64,000 bases of DNA from Dyella_B sp035503745 (GCF_035503745.1 NZ_DATJTC010000027.1:62001-126000), one strand, 5' to 3'. Counted from the stretch's first letter, positions 8,937 to 18,582 are shown. Notes: generated by a model not told the origin, from the letters alone. Made by a program: numbers and translations.

Positions 8937-11900
8937 ATGCCCAACCCGATCAGTCACCCTCCCCTTCCCAGCACCCCCAAGCACCGCCGCTTCTGGACCG
9001 CGCCGCACGGTTCCGCGCGCGCGTTGCTGGTCGCCGAAGCCGCACAATCGCACCAGGGCCTGCTGGTGGCGGTAACCCGCGATACGCAGCGCGCGCATGC
9101 GCTGGAAGAGGAACTGCGCATCTTTGCCGGTTCGCTGCCGGTGCTGCATTTCCCGGACTGGGAAACGCTGCCTTACGACGTCTTCAGTCCGCATCCTGAC
9201 ATCGTTTCCCAACGTATCGCCACGCTCTACCAGTTGCCGGGCGTCAAGCGCGGCGTGCTGGTGGTATCGGCCGCCACGCTGATGCAGCGGATCGCGCCGC
9301 GCGCGCACATCACCGGCTCCGGCCTGATGCTGCGCAAGGGCCAGAAACTGGACTTGGCGGCCGAGCAGCGCCGCCTCGAAGCGTGCGGCTACCGGCACGT
9401 GCCGCAAGTGGCGGAACCTGGCGATTTCGCCGTGCGCGGTGCTTTGATCGACATCTATCCGATGGGTGCGACCGAGCCCTACCGCATCGAGCTGTTCGAT
9501 GACGAAGTGGAATCGATCCGCAGCTTCGATCCGGAAACGCAGCGCTCGCAGCAACAGGTCGAAAAAGTCGAACTGCTGCCCGCGCGCGAATTTCCGGTCA
9601 GCGACGAGGCGGCCAAGGCCTTCCGCAGCCGCCTGCGCGAACGCTTCCCGATCGACGTGCGCCGCTGCCCCCTCTATCAGGACATGAAAGAAGGCGTCAC
9701 GCCCGGCGGCATCGAATACTACCTGCCGCTGTTCTTCGAACAGACCGCCACGCTGCTGGACTATCTCGCCGACGATGCACTGTTCGTGCTTGGCGAGGGT
9801 ACGGGCGAATCCGCCGAGCAATTTTGGATTCAGACGGCCGAACGCTACGACCAGCGCGCGCACGATATCGAGCGCCCGGTGCTGCCGCCGGCCGAGCTGT
9901 ATCTTTCGCCCGAGCAACTGCGCGAGCAGCTCAACAAGCGCCTGCGCGTGGAGGTGGTCGACAGCGGCCACGAACATGCCCTCGCCGTCGGCACGCAGCC
10001 GGCTCCGGAACTGCCGCTCAACCGCAAGGGCGAAGAGCCGGGCACCTCGCTGCGGCACTTCATCGACAACTATCCCGGACGCGTGCTGATCGCCGCCGAT
10101 TCGGCCGGACGGCGCGAGGCATTGATCGAACAGCTGGCCACCGCGGGGTTGAAGCCGCAGATCGTCGAGGGCTGGCGCGCATTTCTCGACGGGGCCACGC
10201 GGCTGGCCATCGGCATCGCGCCGCTGGAACAGGGTTTCGCGCTCACCGATCCGGCCATTACCGTATTGACCGAACGCGAATTGTTCGGCGAGCGCGTGCG
10301 CACCGAACGCAAGCGCAAGCGCGGGGCGGCGCGCGATCCCGAATCGATCATCCGCGACCTGACGGAACTGTCCATCGGCTCGCCCATCGTGCACGTCGAT
10401 CACGGCGTGGGCCGCTACCAGGGCCTGGTGTCGATGGAGCTGGGCGGCATGGAGGGCGAGTTTCTCACCATCGAATACGCCAAAGGCGACAAGCTCTACG
10501 TGCCGGTGGCGCAACTGGGCCTGGTCAGCCGCTACTCCGGCACCGCGCCCGAACTGGCGCCGCTGCACTCGCTCGGCGGAGATGCCTGGGAGCGCGCACG
10601 CAAAAAGGCCGCCGAGAAAGTACGCGACGTGGCCGCCGAGCTGCTGGCCATTTATGCGCAACGCCAGGCGCGCGGCGGCGAATCGCTGCCGATCGACCGT
10701 CAATTGGTCGAGGAATTCGGTAGCAGTTTCCCGTTCGAGGAAACCCCGGACCAACTGTACGCCATCGACGCCGTCTTGAACGACCTGGCCGCGCCGCGCG
10801 CGATGGATCGCGTGATCTGCGGCGACGTGGGCTTCGGCAAGACCGAAGTCGCGCTGCGCGCCGCCTTCGCCGCCGCCACCGCGGGCCGGCAAGTGGCCGT
10901 ACTGGTGCCCACCACGCTACTGGCGCAACAGCACTACCGCAATTTTGCCGATCGCTTCGCCGACTGGCCGGTGCGCGTGGACGTGCTGTCACGCTTCCGC
11001 TCCACCAAGGAAGTGAACGAGGCCTTGAAACGCCTGGCCGAGGGCCAGATCGACGTCATCGTCGGCACGCACAAACTGCTGCAGCCGGACGTGAAATTCA
11101 AGCAGCTTGGCCTGGTCATCGTGGACGAAGAGCAGCGCTTTGGCGTGCGCCAGAAAGAACAGCTGAAAAAGCTGCGCGCCGAAGTGGACCTTTTGACCAT
11201 GACCGCCACGCCGATCCCGCGCACGCTCAACATGGCGATGAGCGGATTGCGCGATCTATCGCTGATCGCCACGCCGCCGGCGCATCGCATGGCCGTGCGT
11301 ACCTTCATTTCCGCCTGGGAGCCTGCGTTGATCCGCGAAGCGTTCCAGCGCGAGCTGCAGCGCGGCGGCCAGGTGTATTTCCTCCACAACGAGGTGGAAA
11401 GCATCGAGCGCAGCGCGCGCGAGGTGCAGGAACTGATCCCCGACGCGCGCATCGGCATTGCCCACGGCCAGATGCCCGAGCGCGAGCTTGAACAGGTGAT
11501 GGCCGACTTCCACCGCCAGCGTTTCAATGTACTGGTGTGCACCACCATCATCGAAACCGGCATCGACATTCCCACCGCCAATACGATCGTCATCAACCGT
11601 GCCGACCGCTTCGGCCTCGCGCAACTGCATCAGCTGCGCGGACGCGTGGGACGTTCGCACCATCGCGCCTATGCGTACCTGATCGTGCCCGATCGCAAGG
11701 CCATCACCGCGGATGCGGAAAAACGCCTGGAAGCGCTCGCTTCGCTGGAAGAACTTGGCGCCGGCTTTACCCTGGCCACCCACGACCTGGAGATTCGCGG
11801 CGCGGGCGAACTGCTTGGCGACGAGCAATCCGGCCAGATCCAGGAGATCGGATTCGGGCTCTACACCGAACTGCTGGAACGCGCCGTGCGCGCGCTCAGG

Positions 11901-12389
11901 TCCGGCAAGGTGCCGGACTTCGACCTCACCAGCGAACACGAAACCGAAGTGGAACTGCACCTGCCCGCGCTGATTCCCGACGATTACCTGCCCGACGTGC
12001 ACGCGCGCCTGACGCTGTACAAGCGCATCGCCAGCGCGCGCGACGCTGACACGCTGCGCGAACTGCAAGTGGAAATGATCGATCGCTTTGGCCTGCTGCC
12101 CGATCCGGTCAAACAACTGTTCGCCATCGCCGGATTGAAGCTGATGGCCACGCCGCTGGGCATCCGCAAGCTGGACTTTGGCGCCAATGGCGGACGGGTG
12201 ACCTTCCGCGAAAAGCCCGACATCGACCCGATGGCGGTGATCCGCCTGATCCAGAGCCAGCCGCGCGTCTACAAGCTGGACGGTCAGGACAAGCTCAAAG
12301 TGAATATGGAACTGCCTGGCGCAACCGAACGCATCCGCGCGGCCGAAGAGGTTCTGGGCCGGCTGGGTGCGCGCAAAGTCGCGGCCTGA
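8937..12389 (+). CDS. mfd: Transcription-repair coupling factor
   Basis: A 1150-residue protein, the normal Mfd length. The N-terminal UvrB-like module contains FPDWETLPYDVFSPHPD. The RNA-polymerase-interacting module (CarD-like) reads SPIVHVDHGVGRYQG. The RecG-like translocase has Walker A GDVGFGKTEV, the DEEQ box in VDEEQRFGV and motif III TATPIPRT. The C-terminal TRCF domain is complete. Mfd removes stalled RNA polymerase from damaged template strands and recruits UvrA. ATG at 8937 matches the expected N-terminus; longer in-frame sequence upstream overlaps the GNAT gene and is not expected to be translated. Confidence 0.98.
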   Translation: MPNPISHPPLPSTPKHRRFWTAPHGSARALLVAEAAQSHQGLLVAVTRDTQRAHALEEELRIFAGSLPVLHFPDWETLPYDVFSPHPDIVSQRIATLYQLPGVKRGVLVVSAATLMQRIAPRAHITGSGLMLRKGQKLDLAAEQRRLEACGYRHVPQVAEPGDFAVRGALIDIYPMGATEPYRIELFDDEVESIRSFDPETQRSQQQVEKVELLPAREFPVSDEAAKAFRSRLRERFPIDVRRCPLYQDMKEGVTPGGIEYYLPLFFEQTATLLDYLADDALFVLGEGTGESAEQFWIQTAERYDQRAHDIERPVLPPAELYLSPEQLREQLNKRLRVEVVDSGHEHALAVGTQPAPELPLNRKGEEPGTSLRHFIDNYPGRVLIAADSAGRREALIEQLATAGLKPQIVEGWRAFLDGATRLAIGIAPLEQGFALTDPAITVLTERELFGERVRTERKRKRGAARDPESIIRDLTELSIGSPIVHVDHGVGRYQGLVSMELGGMEGEFLTIEYAKGDKLYVPVAQLGLVSRYSGTAPELAPLHSLGGDAWERARKKAAEKVRDVAAELLAIYAQRQARGGESLPIDRQLVEEFGSSFPFEETPDQLYAIDAVLNDLAAPRAMDRVICGDVGFGKTEVALRAAFAAATAGRQVAVLVPTTLLAQQHYRNFADRFADWPVRVDVLSRFRSTKEVNEALKRLAEGQIDVIVGTHKLLQPDVKFKQLGLVIVDEEQRFGVRQKEQLKKLRAEVDLLTMTATPIPRTLNMAMSGLRDLSLIATPPAHRMAVRTFISAWEPALIREAFQRELQRGGQVYFLHNEVESIERSAREVQELIPDARIGIAHGQMPERELEQVMADFHRQRFNVLVCTTIIETGIDIPTANTIVINRADRFGLAQLHQLRGRVGRSHHRAYAYLIVPDRKAITADAEKRLEALASLEELGAGFTLATHDLEIRGAGELLGDEQSGQIQEIGFGLYTELLERAVRALRSGKVPDFDLTSEHETEVELHLPALIPDDYLPDVHARLTLYKRIASARDADTLRELQVEMIDRFGLLPDPVKQLFAIAGLKLMATPLGIRKLDFGANGGRVTFREKPDIDPMAVIRLIQSQPRVYKLDGQDKLKVNMELPGATERIRAAEEVLGRLGARKVAA

Positions 12390-12406
12390 AGGTATTACCC
12401 AGTTTT

Positions 12407-12445
12407 GTTCACGCTATGAGCGTCCACTACGCCCGTAGCGTGAAC
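12407..12445. terminator. Inverted repeat between convergent mfd and egtD
   Basis: GTTCACGCTA at 12407-12416 and TAGCGTGAAC at 12436-12445 are perfect 10-base arms around a 19-base loop. It lies between the two convergent stop codons, where a shared terminator is expected. There is no strong T-run on either strand. Confidence 0.5.
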
Positions 12446-12450
12446 GCGCC

Positions 12451-13428
12451 CTAGCTTGCGCTGCTTCGCGTCAGGTATTGCAGGCTGAACAGCCCTTGCG
12501 CATCCATCCACACGTGCTGGACGGTCAGGCCCGCGATCGCGGCCAGGGCGGCGAAGTCTTCCAACGAGTATTTGCAGCTGTATTCCACCAGCATCGCTTC
12601 GTCTTCGCGAAACAGCACCTGCAGCCTGCCCACGCGCACGCGCTGTTCGCGCTTGCTGAGAATATGCGTCTCGATGCGCCCGGCCATGGTGTTGTAACGC
12701 GCGCGATGGCGGAACCCGCCAAGCTCGAAATTGCAGCCCAGCTCGCGATTCAAGCGTGTGAGCATGTTGAGCGTGAATGCCGCGGTGACGCCGGCGGCAT
12801 CGTTGTAGGCGGCTTCGATGGTGGCGCGATCTTTCTTTACGTCCACGCCGACCAGGATGCCGCCGTTGTCACCCATCTCGCCGCGCATCTTGCGCAGCAG
12901 TTGCGCCGCTTCGCGTTCGTCGAAATTGCCGATGGTGGAACCCGGGAAATACACCACCGTGCGGCGCGGTGCGCGCGGCGGTACCGGCAGCCGCATGGGC
13001 CGGGTGAAATCCACCGAAATCGGCTGGATCGGCAACTGCGGAAAATACGCGGCCATGCGCTCGCTGCTCAGTCGCAAGGCTTCGGTGGCAAGCTCGACCG
13101 GCACCCACGCCACCGGTGCCTCCAGGTGCTCCAGCAGCAGCCGCGTCTTGATCGCATGTCCGCTGCCGTATTCGACCAGGCGCGCGTCCGGCCCCAGCAC
13201 GTGGGCGATGTCGCCGGCATGCTCTTTCAGCAACGCGATCTCGGCACGCGTAAGGTAATACTCCGGCTGCTCGCAGATCTGCTCGAACAAGGCCGAGCCC
13301 TGGTCGTCGTAGAACAGCCACGATGGCAATCGCTTGGGTTGCGAACGCAAACCGCGCTGGACAACTTGCAGCAGGGCGTTATCGGGTGGACGCTGTTCGT
13401 CCCCTACGACATAGGCTTGTACGCTCAT
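12451..13428 (-). CDS. egtD: L-histidine N-alpha-methyltransferase (ergothioneine biosynthesis)
   Basis: A 325-residue SAM-dependent enzyme that trimethylates histidine to hercynine. The N-terminal segment has PSWLFYDDQGSALFEQI and PEYYLTRAE, both signatures of the EgtD/DUF2260 family. The SAM loop is VEYGSGHAIKT (the family usually has ELGSG), and VVYFPGSTIGNF is also conserved. The start at 13428 overlaps the stop of egtB in an ATGA arrangement, so egtB and egtD are translationally coupled with egtB first. With EgtB it forms the core of the aerobic ergothioneine route. Confidence 0.95.
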   Translation of the reverse strand: MSVQAYVVGDEQRPPDNALLQVVQRGLRSQPKRLPSWLFYDDQGSALFEQICEQPEYYLTRAEIALLKEHAGDIAHVLGPDARLVEYGSGHAIKTRLLLEHLEAPVAWVPVELATEALRLSSERMAAYFPQLPIQPISVDFTRPMRLPVPPRAPRRTVVYFPGSTIGNFDEREAAQLLRKMRGEMGDNGGILVGVDVKKDRATIEAAYNDAAGVTAAFTLNMLTRLNRELGCNFELGGFRHRARYNTMAGRIETHILSKREQRVRVGRLQVLFREDEAMLVEYSCKYSLEDFAALAAIAGLTVQHVWMDAQGLFSLQYLTRSSAS

Positions 13429-14681
13429 CGGTCCTGTCCCAGACGGATGCCCGCAAACTGCCAGCGGGCATGGGGCGGAAAAAAGTTGCGATAGCTCGCG
13501 CGGATGTGATCGTGCGGGGTGGCGCAGGAACCGCCGCGCAACACCCATTGGCCATTCATGAACTTGCCGTTGTATTCGCCCAGCGCACCGGGTAGCGGCT
13601 TGAAGCCCGGATAGCTTACGTAGGGCGACGTGGTCCACTCCCACACGTCGCCGTACATTTGCCGCAAGCCGTCGCCATGCGGCGCGGCAACGGGATGGAA
13701 GCGGTGCGATTCCTGGAAATTGCCCGTCACGGGCAGATCCGCCGCGGCGCTTTCCCACTCGGCCTCCGTAGGCAGGCGCGCACCCGCCCAGCGCGCGAAG
13801 GCGTCGGCTTCGAAATAGCTGATGTGGCAGACCGGTGCCTGCGCCTCCAACGGGCGAATACCGGCGAGCGTGAATTCGCTGGCCAAGTCCTCCTGCCAGT
13901 ACAGCGGCCGCTGCCAGCCTTCGCGCTGCACGATGGCCCAGCCGTCGGAGAGCCAGAGGCTGGCGTCGCGATAGCCGCCATCGCGCACGAAAGCCAGGTA
14001 CTCGTTATTGGTCACCAGCCGATTGGCCAGGGCGTGGGGCGTCAACCAGACGCGATGGCGCGGCGTTTCATTATCGTAGGCAAAACCGCTGCCATGGCGA
14101 TGGCCGATGTCGAACGGCCCTTCGCGGCCAGGCAGGAAATGCATGGGCGAGGATGCATGCCCGCTCGCCGGCGTTTCGCTATCCCGATAGGCCGGATGCA
14201 ACGGGTTGCACCAGAACGCATGTTTCAAATCGGTAAGCAATAATTCCTGATGCTGTTGCTCGTGCTGCAAGCCCAGTTCGATCCGCTCGGCAAGCTCGGC
14301 GTTGACGCCGCGCGCGATGAGTTCGCCCACCGCCTCGTCGATGCGCGAACGGTAATCGCGCACCTCCTCCAACGTCGGGCGCGACACCAGGCCGCGCCGT
14401 GGACGCGCATGCATCGGGCCGACCGATTCGTAGTAGGAATTGAACAGGTAGTCCCACGCCGCATGGGGCGAGCGGTAGGCGGGGTCGTAGCCCAGCACAA
14501 ATTGCTCGAAGAACCACGTGGTGTGGGCCAGATGCCATTTGCCGGGACTGGCGTCGGGCATCGATTGGACCATCAGGTCCTCGGCGCTAAGCCCGGTGCA
14601 AAGGGCAAGCGTCTGCCGGCGAACACGCATGAAGCGTGCTAGGCCGTCCTCGGTCTTTACGACAAATATGGGAGCAGTCAT
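13425..14681 (-). CDS. egtB: Ergothioneine biosynthesis protein EgtB (iron-dependent sulfoxide synthase)
   Basis: A 418-residue protein with an N-terminal DinB-like domain and a C-terminal formylglycine-generating-enzyme-type domain. The iron ligands expected of EgtB are visible: a His in KWHLAHTTWFFEQF and the HEQQHQE motif near residues 135-145. The C-terminal domain ends with WVLRGGSCATP and AGIRLG. EgtB joins hercynine to a thiol donor (gamma-glutamylcysteine or cysteine) with O2. The start at 14681 (MTAPIF) is preferred; an upstream frame extends to 14702 without better support. No egtC, egtA or egtE is nearby, so the remaining steps must be elsewhere or skipped. Confidence 0.95.
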   Translation of the reverse strand: MTAPIFVVKTEDGLARFMRVRRQTLALCTGLSAEDLMVQSMPDASPGKWHLAHTTWFFEQFVLGYDPAYRSPHAAWDYLFNSYYESVGPMHARPRRGLVSRPTLEEVRDYRSRIDEAVGELIARGVNAELAERIELGLQHEQQHQELLLTDLKHAFWCNPLHPAYRDSETPASGHASSPMHFLPGREGPFDIGHRHGSGFAYDNETPRHRVWLTPHALANRLVTNNEYLAFVRDGGYRDASLWLSDGWAIVQREGWQRPLYWQEDLASEFTLAGIRPLEAQAPVCHISYFEADAFARWAGARLPTEAEWESAAADLPVTGNFQESHRFHPVAAPHGDGLRQMYGDVWEWTTSPYVSYPGFKPLPGALGEYNGKFMNGQWVLRGGSCATPHDHIRASYRNFFPPHARWQFAGIRLGQDR

Positions 14682-14869
14682 GGCACAGGGGGATCTAGGC
14701 AAACGTGCTGCGATACACCTTGTGGGGGGCGGGCCAGCGGAAGATCATACACCTCACCATGCCGTATGTATTGTTCACTTTGTGTGATATGGGCATGGCA
14801 GGAATATGGGCGCGGCGTCATGCCGCGCGATCATTGCGTATCAATCAATACTGCATTGAGGTGACCGTT

Positions 14870-15340
14870 ATGAAACCCGTCATTACCGTACTCCTGGTAT
14901 TTGCCCTCGCATCAGGCACGGGCACCGTGCTGGCACAGTCGCAATCGGCAGCGCCAGCATCGACGCCGCCCGCAAGAAACATCCTTCCCAACAATGACTG
15001 CATGCGCGTGGACAAGATCAACGAATGGCACGTCGTGGACGACAAGACCGTGATCGCGCGCACCGGGCCTTATCAACGTTACCTGATCAACCTTCAGGCA
15101 CGATGCCAATGGCTTGGCATTGCCAATAATCCTTTGCGGTTCACGCCGAACATGAGCGAAAAAGCGACGAACAATCGCATCTGCGGTCAGGTCAACGAAA
15201 AGGTCAGCTCCAGAAACCAGCCGCCTTGCGGCATCCAGTCAGTGAGCCTGATCAGCGAGGCCCAGTTCGACAACTATCGCGCGCACGCCAAATACCACAG
15301 TGTTACCGCACAAAAGCCCAGCAAGACCCAAACGCCTTGA
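14870..15340 (+). CDS. Small exported protein, probably DUF6491 family
   Basis: A 156-residue protein with a clear signal peptide ending at VLAQ. The mature part contains NDCMRVDKINEWHVVDDKTVIARTG and GPYQRYLINLQARC; a CxxxxxINxWxxxDDxTVI pattern is typical of DUF6491, small Xanthomonadales periplasmic proteins of unknown function. The family name is from memory of that pattern. Four cysteines in the mature part may form disulfides. The gene is divergent from egtB and ends at a strong terminator. Confidence 0.75.
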   Translation: MKPVITVLLVFALASGTGTVLAQSQSAAPASTPPARNILPNNDCMRVDKINEWHVVDDKTVIARTGPYQRYLINLQARCQWLGIANNPLRFTPNMSEKATNNRICGQVNEKVSSRNQPPCGIQSVSLISEAQFDNYRAHAKYHSVTAQKPSKTQTP

Positions 15341-15358
15341 GCCCAAGACCGCGACAAA

Positions 15359-15389
15359 AAAAGAGCCCGGCATGGCCGGGCCCTTTTTG
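15359..15389. terminator. Bidirectional rho-independent terminator
   Basis: GAGCCCGGC and GCCGGGCCC form the stem around a very short loop, with A-rich sequence on the left and five T residues on the right. It lies between the convergent DUF6491-type gene and the glycine-zipper gene and can serve both strands. Confidence 0.9.
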
Positions 15390-15409
15390 TTGGGTACCGC
15401 TGCGGACGA

Positions 15410-15793
15410 TCAGTAGCCCGTGGCCGGACCGATGTAGCGGGTCTGGTACGGATCGCTGGTCACCACGGTGGTGACCACCGGCGGCGGAGCCGTCTGATAC
15501 ACCACCGTGCCCGGGGCATACACCACGGCCGGCGGCGGTGCGTAATAAACCGGCGGCGGAGCGGTTACCGCCCCAATGACCGCGCCAGCCACCACACCAC
15601 CCACGATCGCGCCGGCGATCCAACGGCCACCGCTCCAGTAACCGCCGCGGTAGCAGCAGCCACCGTGGTAGCCATAACCGCCGTGCCAACCCGGGCCGCC
15701 CCACGGGTGCGCCGAGGCGCCCACCGGCAAAGCTACCGCCGCGGTCAGAGCCAGGCCGATTGCAACGAACTTGCCGATATTACGTTTGGACAT
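15410..15793 (-). CDS. Exported glycine-zipper / proline-repeat protein
   Basis: 127 residues with a signal peptide ending at ASAHP. A Gly/His/Tyr-rich segment (GYGYHGGCCYRGGYW) is followed by a glycine-zipper-like hydrophobic helix (AGAIVGGVVAGAVIGAV) and then a repeat-like tail of PPPVYYAPPPAVVYAPG. Proteins of this build are common in Xanthomonadales envelopes and have no assigned function; the zipper suggests membrane association. The GTGT-rich 5' flank has GGAGG (CCTCC on the plus strand) before the ATG. Confidence 0.8.
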   Translation of the reverse strand: MSKRNIGKFVAIGLALTAAVALPVGASAHPWGGPGWHGGYGYHGGCCYRGGYWSGGRWIAGAIVGGVVAGAVIGAVTAPPPVYYAPPPAVVYAPGTVVYQTAPPPVVTTVVTSDPYQTRYIGPATGY

Positions 15794-15857
15794 GACACAC
15801 CTCCGTCAAGATGGCTCCAATGGTCGGTCTCGCGCGCTTAATCGGTACTGAAGGTTT

Positions 15858-18044
15858 TCACTTCTTTACACGGGCGTTTTGCCAAGGATTTAACCCGCCC
15901 TCAGGCGGGCGCGGGCGCATCAGCCAGCAGTCGTGGATGTTCGCCCGGCGCGAGAAATCGAACGGGATGCTCCCCGCGCCCCAGTTCTCGATGGTCAGGC
16001 GCTCTTCCAGCGCGGCGCGATCCAGGGTGAAGCGGCGGAAGTTATTGGAAAAAACGATGATGCCATCGTGCGTAAGCCGATCCGCGCAAGCGAGCAGCAG
16101 CGCAACGTGGTCGCGCTGCACGTCGAAATCCTCCGCGCGCTTGGAGTTGGAGAAGGTCGGCGGATCGACATAGATCAGGCCGAAATGTTCGCGCGCCTGC
16201 TTGAGAAAACTGGCGGCGTCCGCTTGCACCAGCCGGTGCCTGGCGCCGGAAAACCCGTTCAGCGCAAGATTGCGCGAGGCCCACTCCAGATACGTCGCCG
16301 ACAGGTCCACGCTGGTGGTGTCGCGAGCCTGGCCGGCCGCGGCGTACACGCTGGCGGTGGCGGTGTACGCGAACAGATTGAGCACACGCCGGCCCGCGGC
16401 CAGCTCGCGCAATTTCGCTCGAACCAGGCGATGATCGAGGAACAGGCCGGTATCGAGGTAATCATGGAGATTGACCTGGAACTTCAAGCCACCCTCTTTC
16501 ACCTCGATAAACTCGCCGCGCTGGTCGAACTGGCCATACTTGGAACCGCCCTTGCCCCGCTCGCGCGTTTTCAGCGCAATACGCGCGCGGGGTGTTTGGA
16601 ACACGTCGCCGGCCACGCGCGCGATCTCGCGCATGCGCGTGCGCGACACCTCCACCGGCACCTCTGCGGGCGCGCGGTATTCCTGGATGTGCAGATAGGT
16701 GCTGCCGGCAGTGTCGCGATAAACGTCGATCGCGGCGGCGTATTCGGGCAGGTCCTGATCGTAGGCGCGCCATGCGTGAATACCTTCGCGCTCCAGCCGC
16801 TTGCGCAGATGGCGGACATTTTTCTCCAGCCGGTTTTTCAGCATCTGCGCGCCGTCCGACAACGGCGCTTTTTCGCGCGGCGACTCATCGCGCGGATGCA
16901 GCTCGAAAATCAGCAGCACGGTTTCGAGCGCGCCGTTATACAGCACGTATTTTTTCTCCGGCCGCAGCGTGGTGGCGCGGCCCAGTTCCGCATCGCCGGC
17001 AAGGATGGCGGCGCGCCAGCCGGTAAAGCGGTCGCGCAGGGTTTCGCCCAACATGCGGTAGAGCCTGGGCATGCTTTCGCGCTCTCCCAGCCGTTCGCCA
17101 TAGGGAGGGTTGGTGATCACCAACCCCTGGGCGACACCGGGCGGCGGCGCGACATGCAGCGCGTCGTGGCGATCCAGCGTGAAGAACCCGGCCACGCCCG
17201 CTTCTTGCGCGTTGCGCTTGGCCGTCTGCACCATGCGCGCGTCCGCGTCCGAACCGAAGAAGCAGGCGCGCAGCGCGGGCAAGCCGGCATCCGCGCGCTT
17301 GCGAGCTTCCTCGATCAGGCTTTTCCACAGTGCGATGTCGTGCTGCTTCCAGCCCAGGAAGCCGTAGTACAAACGGCGCAGGCCCGGCGCGACGTCGGCC
17401 GCCATCAAGGCCGCTTCGATCAGCAGCGTGCCCGAGCCGCACATCGGATCGAGCAGCGCGCCGCCTTGCGCATAGATCGCCGGCCAGCCCGCGCGCAGCA
17501 GCATGGCGGCGGCGAGGTTTTCTTTCAGTGGCGCTTCGCCCTGCTGCTCGCGCCAGCCGCGCCGGTGCAAGGGTGCGCCGGCCAGGTCGATCGACAGCGT
17601 GGCGCGGTCGCGGCGCAGACGCAGGTTGATGCGCACGTCCGGCTCTTGCGTATCCACCGCCGGGCGCTCCTGCCCGCGCTGGCGGAATTGATCGACCACC
17701 GCGTCCTTCACCCGCTGGGCCAGGAACTGGCTGTGCGTCAACTTGCTTTGCGCGGTGTTGGCATCCACCGCCAGCGTGGCATGCGGGGCCAGATGTTCGG
17801 ACCAGTCGATGGCCTGCACCCCGGCGTAGAGCGCCTCGTCGGAAGCGGCCTCGAAGTCGGCCACCGGCAACAGGATGCGGCTGGCCAGGCGCGACCACAG
17901 GCAGGCGCGATAGGCCGTCTCCAGACTGCCGGAGAAGCGCACGCCGGCAAGCGCCTCGTGCACGTCCGCGCCGCCCAGGGCCATCAATTCGTCGCGCAGC
18001 AGGTATTGGAGCCCCTTGGGGCAGGTGGCAAAGAAGTGATTCAA
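15858..18044 (-). CDS. rlmL: Bifunctional 23S rRNA methyltransferase RlmKL
   Basis: A 728-residue fusion of two methyltransferases. The N-terminal half has a THUMP domain and an N6/N2-guanine methyltransferase domain with LLDPMCGSGTLLIEA and VITNPPYGERLG (RlmL, m2G2445). The C-terminal half has VLNLFAYTATASVYAA and LIYVDPPTFSNSKRA (RlmK, m7G2069). Length matches the gammaproteobacterial fusion. The start codon is TTG at 18044: the N-terminus NHFFATCPKGLQYLLRDEL aligns with the E. coli start, no ATG or GTG is closer, and this TTG overlaps the TGA of the upstream hydrolase as TTGA. Confidence 0.96.
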   Translation of the reverse strand: MNHFFATCPKGLQYLLRDELMALGGADVHEALAGVRFSGSLETAYRACLWSRLASRILLPVADFEAASDEALYAGVQAIDWSEHLAPHATLAVDANTAQSKLTHSQFLAQRVKDAVVDQFRQRGQERPAVDTQEPDVRINLRLRRDRATLSIDLAGAPLHRRGWREQQGEAPLKENLAAAMLLRAGWPAIYAQGGALLDPMCGSGTLLIEAALMAADVAPGLRRLYYGFLGWKQHDIALWKSLIEEARKRADAGLPALRACFFGSDADARMVQTAKRNAQEAGVAGFFTLDRHDALHVAPPPGVAQGLVITNPPYGERLGERESMPRLYRMLGETLRDRFTGWRAAILAGDAELGRATTLRPEKKYVLYNGALETVLLIFELHPRDESPREKAPLSDGAQMLKNRLEKNVRHLRKRLEREGIHAWRAYDQDLPEYAAAIDVYRDTAGSTYLHIQEYRAPAEVPVEVSRTRMREIARVAGDVFQTPRARIALKTRERGKGGSKYGQFDQRGEFIEVKEGGLKFQVNLHDYLDTGLFLDHRLVRAKLRELAAGRRVLNLFAYTATASVYAAAGQARDTTSVDLSATYLEWASRNLALNGFSGARHRLVQADAASFLKQAREHFGLIYVDPPTFSNSKRAEDFDVQRDHVALLLACADRLTHDGIIVFSNNFRRFTLDRAALEERLTIENWGAGSIPFDFSRRANIHDCWLMRPRPPEGGLNPWQNARVKK

Positions 18045-18568
18045 GCGTTTGTAGCCAACTGTTGCAGAAAGAGGCCGAACTGCCGGCCGATGGCATCGAG
18101 GTGCGTGGCAAGGCGATGATCGTCGTCCAGCACCAGCAGCGGAAGCTGGCGGCGGCCGGCGAACTCGTAGATCTCATCGAGCGGACAAACCTCGTCCTGC
18201 CAGCCATGGATAAGCAGGGTGGGCACGTCCAGGCGCACATCGAGCGCCAGGTCGCTGCCCGGAATCAACGCCGGCGTGGCGAGCAGAAACAGGCCGGCCA
18301 CCGGCAGCTCCAGCGAGGCCAGGCCCGATACGAAGGCGCCCATGCTCGAGCCGACCAGCACCGGCGGCACGCCGCAGGCGGCGATGCGCTGGTGCAGGCG
18401 CGCGATGCGCGGCGCTACCGAGCCGGCATGGCCCAGCGCATCGTCTTCCCGGTAATCCGGGCGCTCGGTGCTCCATCCCATCGACTGGGCGATCTTCGCC
18501 AGCGCGCTCACTTTGGTGGCATCGGGACCGGAATCGGAACCATGGGAGAGAATGATGTGTCCGGGCAT
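18041..18568 (-). CDS. Small alpha/beta hydrolase
   Basis: A 175-residue single-domain hydrolase. The N-terminal strand is HIILSHGSDSGPDA, the nucleophile elbow is VGSSMGAF, the likely acid is in HGWQDEVCP and the likely base His in LDDDHRL. It resembles small serine esterases of the YqiA/alpha-beta hydrolase type. Substrate is unknown. It overlaps rlmKL by TTGA, so the two are probably co-transcribed. Its start codon lies 14 bases from the end of a dispersed repeat element, with CGGAGA as the ribosome site between them. Confidence 0.8.
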   Translation of the reverse strand: MPGHIILSHGSDSGPDATKVSALAKIAQSMGWSTERPDYREDDALGHAGSVAPRIARLHQRIAACGVPPVLVGSSMGAFVSGLASLELPVAGLFLLATPALIPGSDLALDVRLDVPTLLIHGWQDEVCPLDEIYEFAGRRQLPLLVLDDDHRLATHLDAIGRQFGLFLQQLATNA

Positions 18569-18582
18569 GGCGATCTCCGAAT

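Noticed and set aside
15933..18119. A 728-codon plus-strand frame opposite rlmKL
   Set aside because: Same reason: GC-rich mirror frame without domain content. rlmKL is clearly the true gene.
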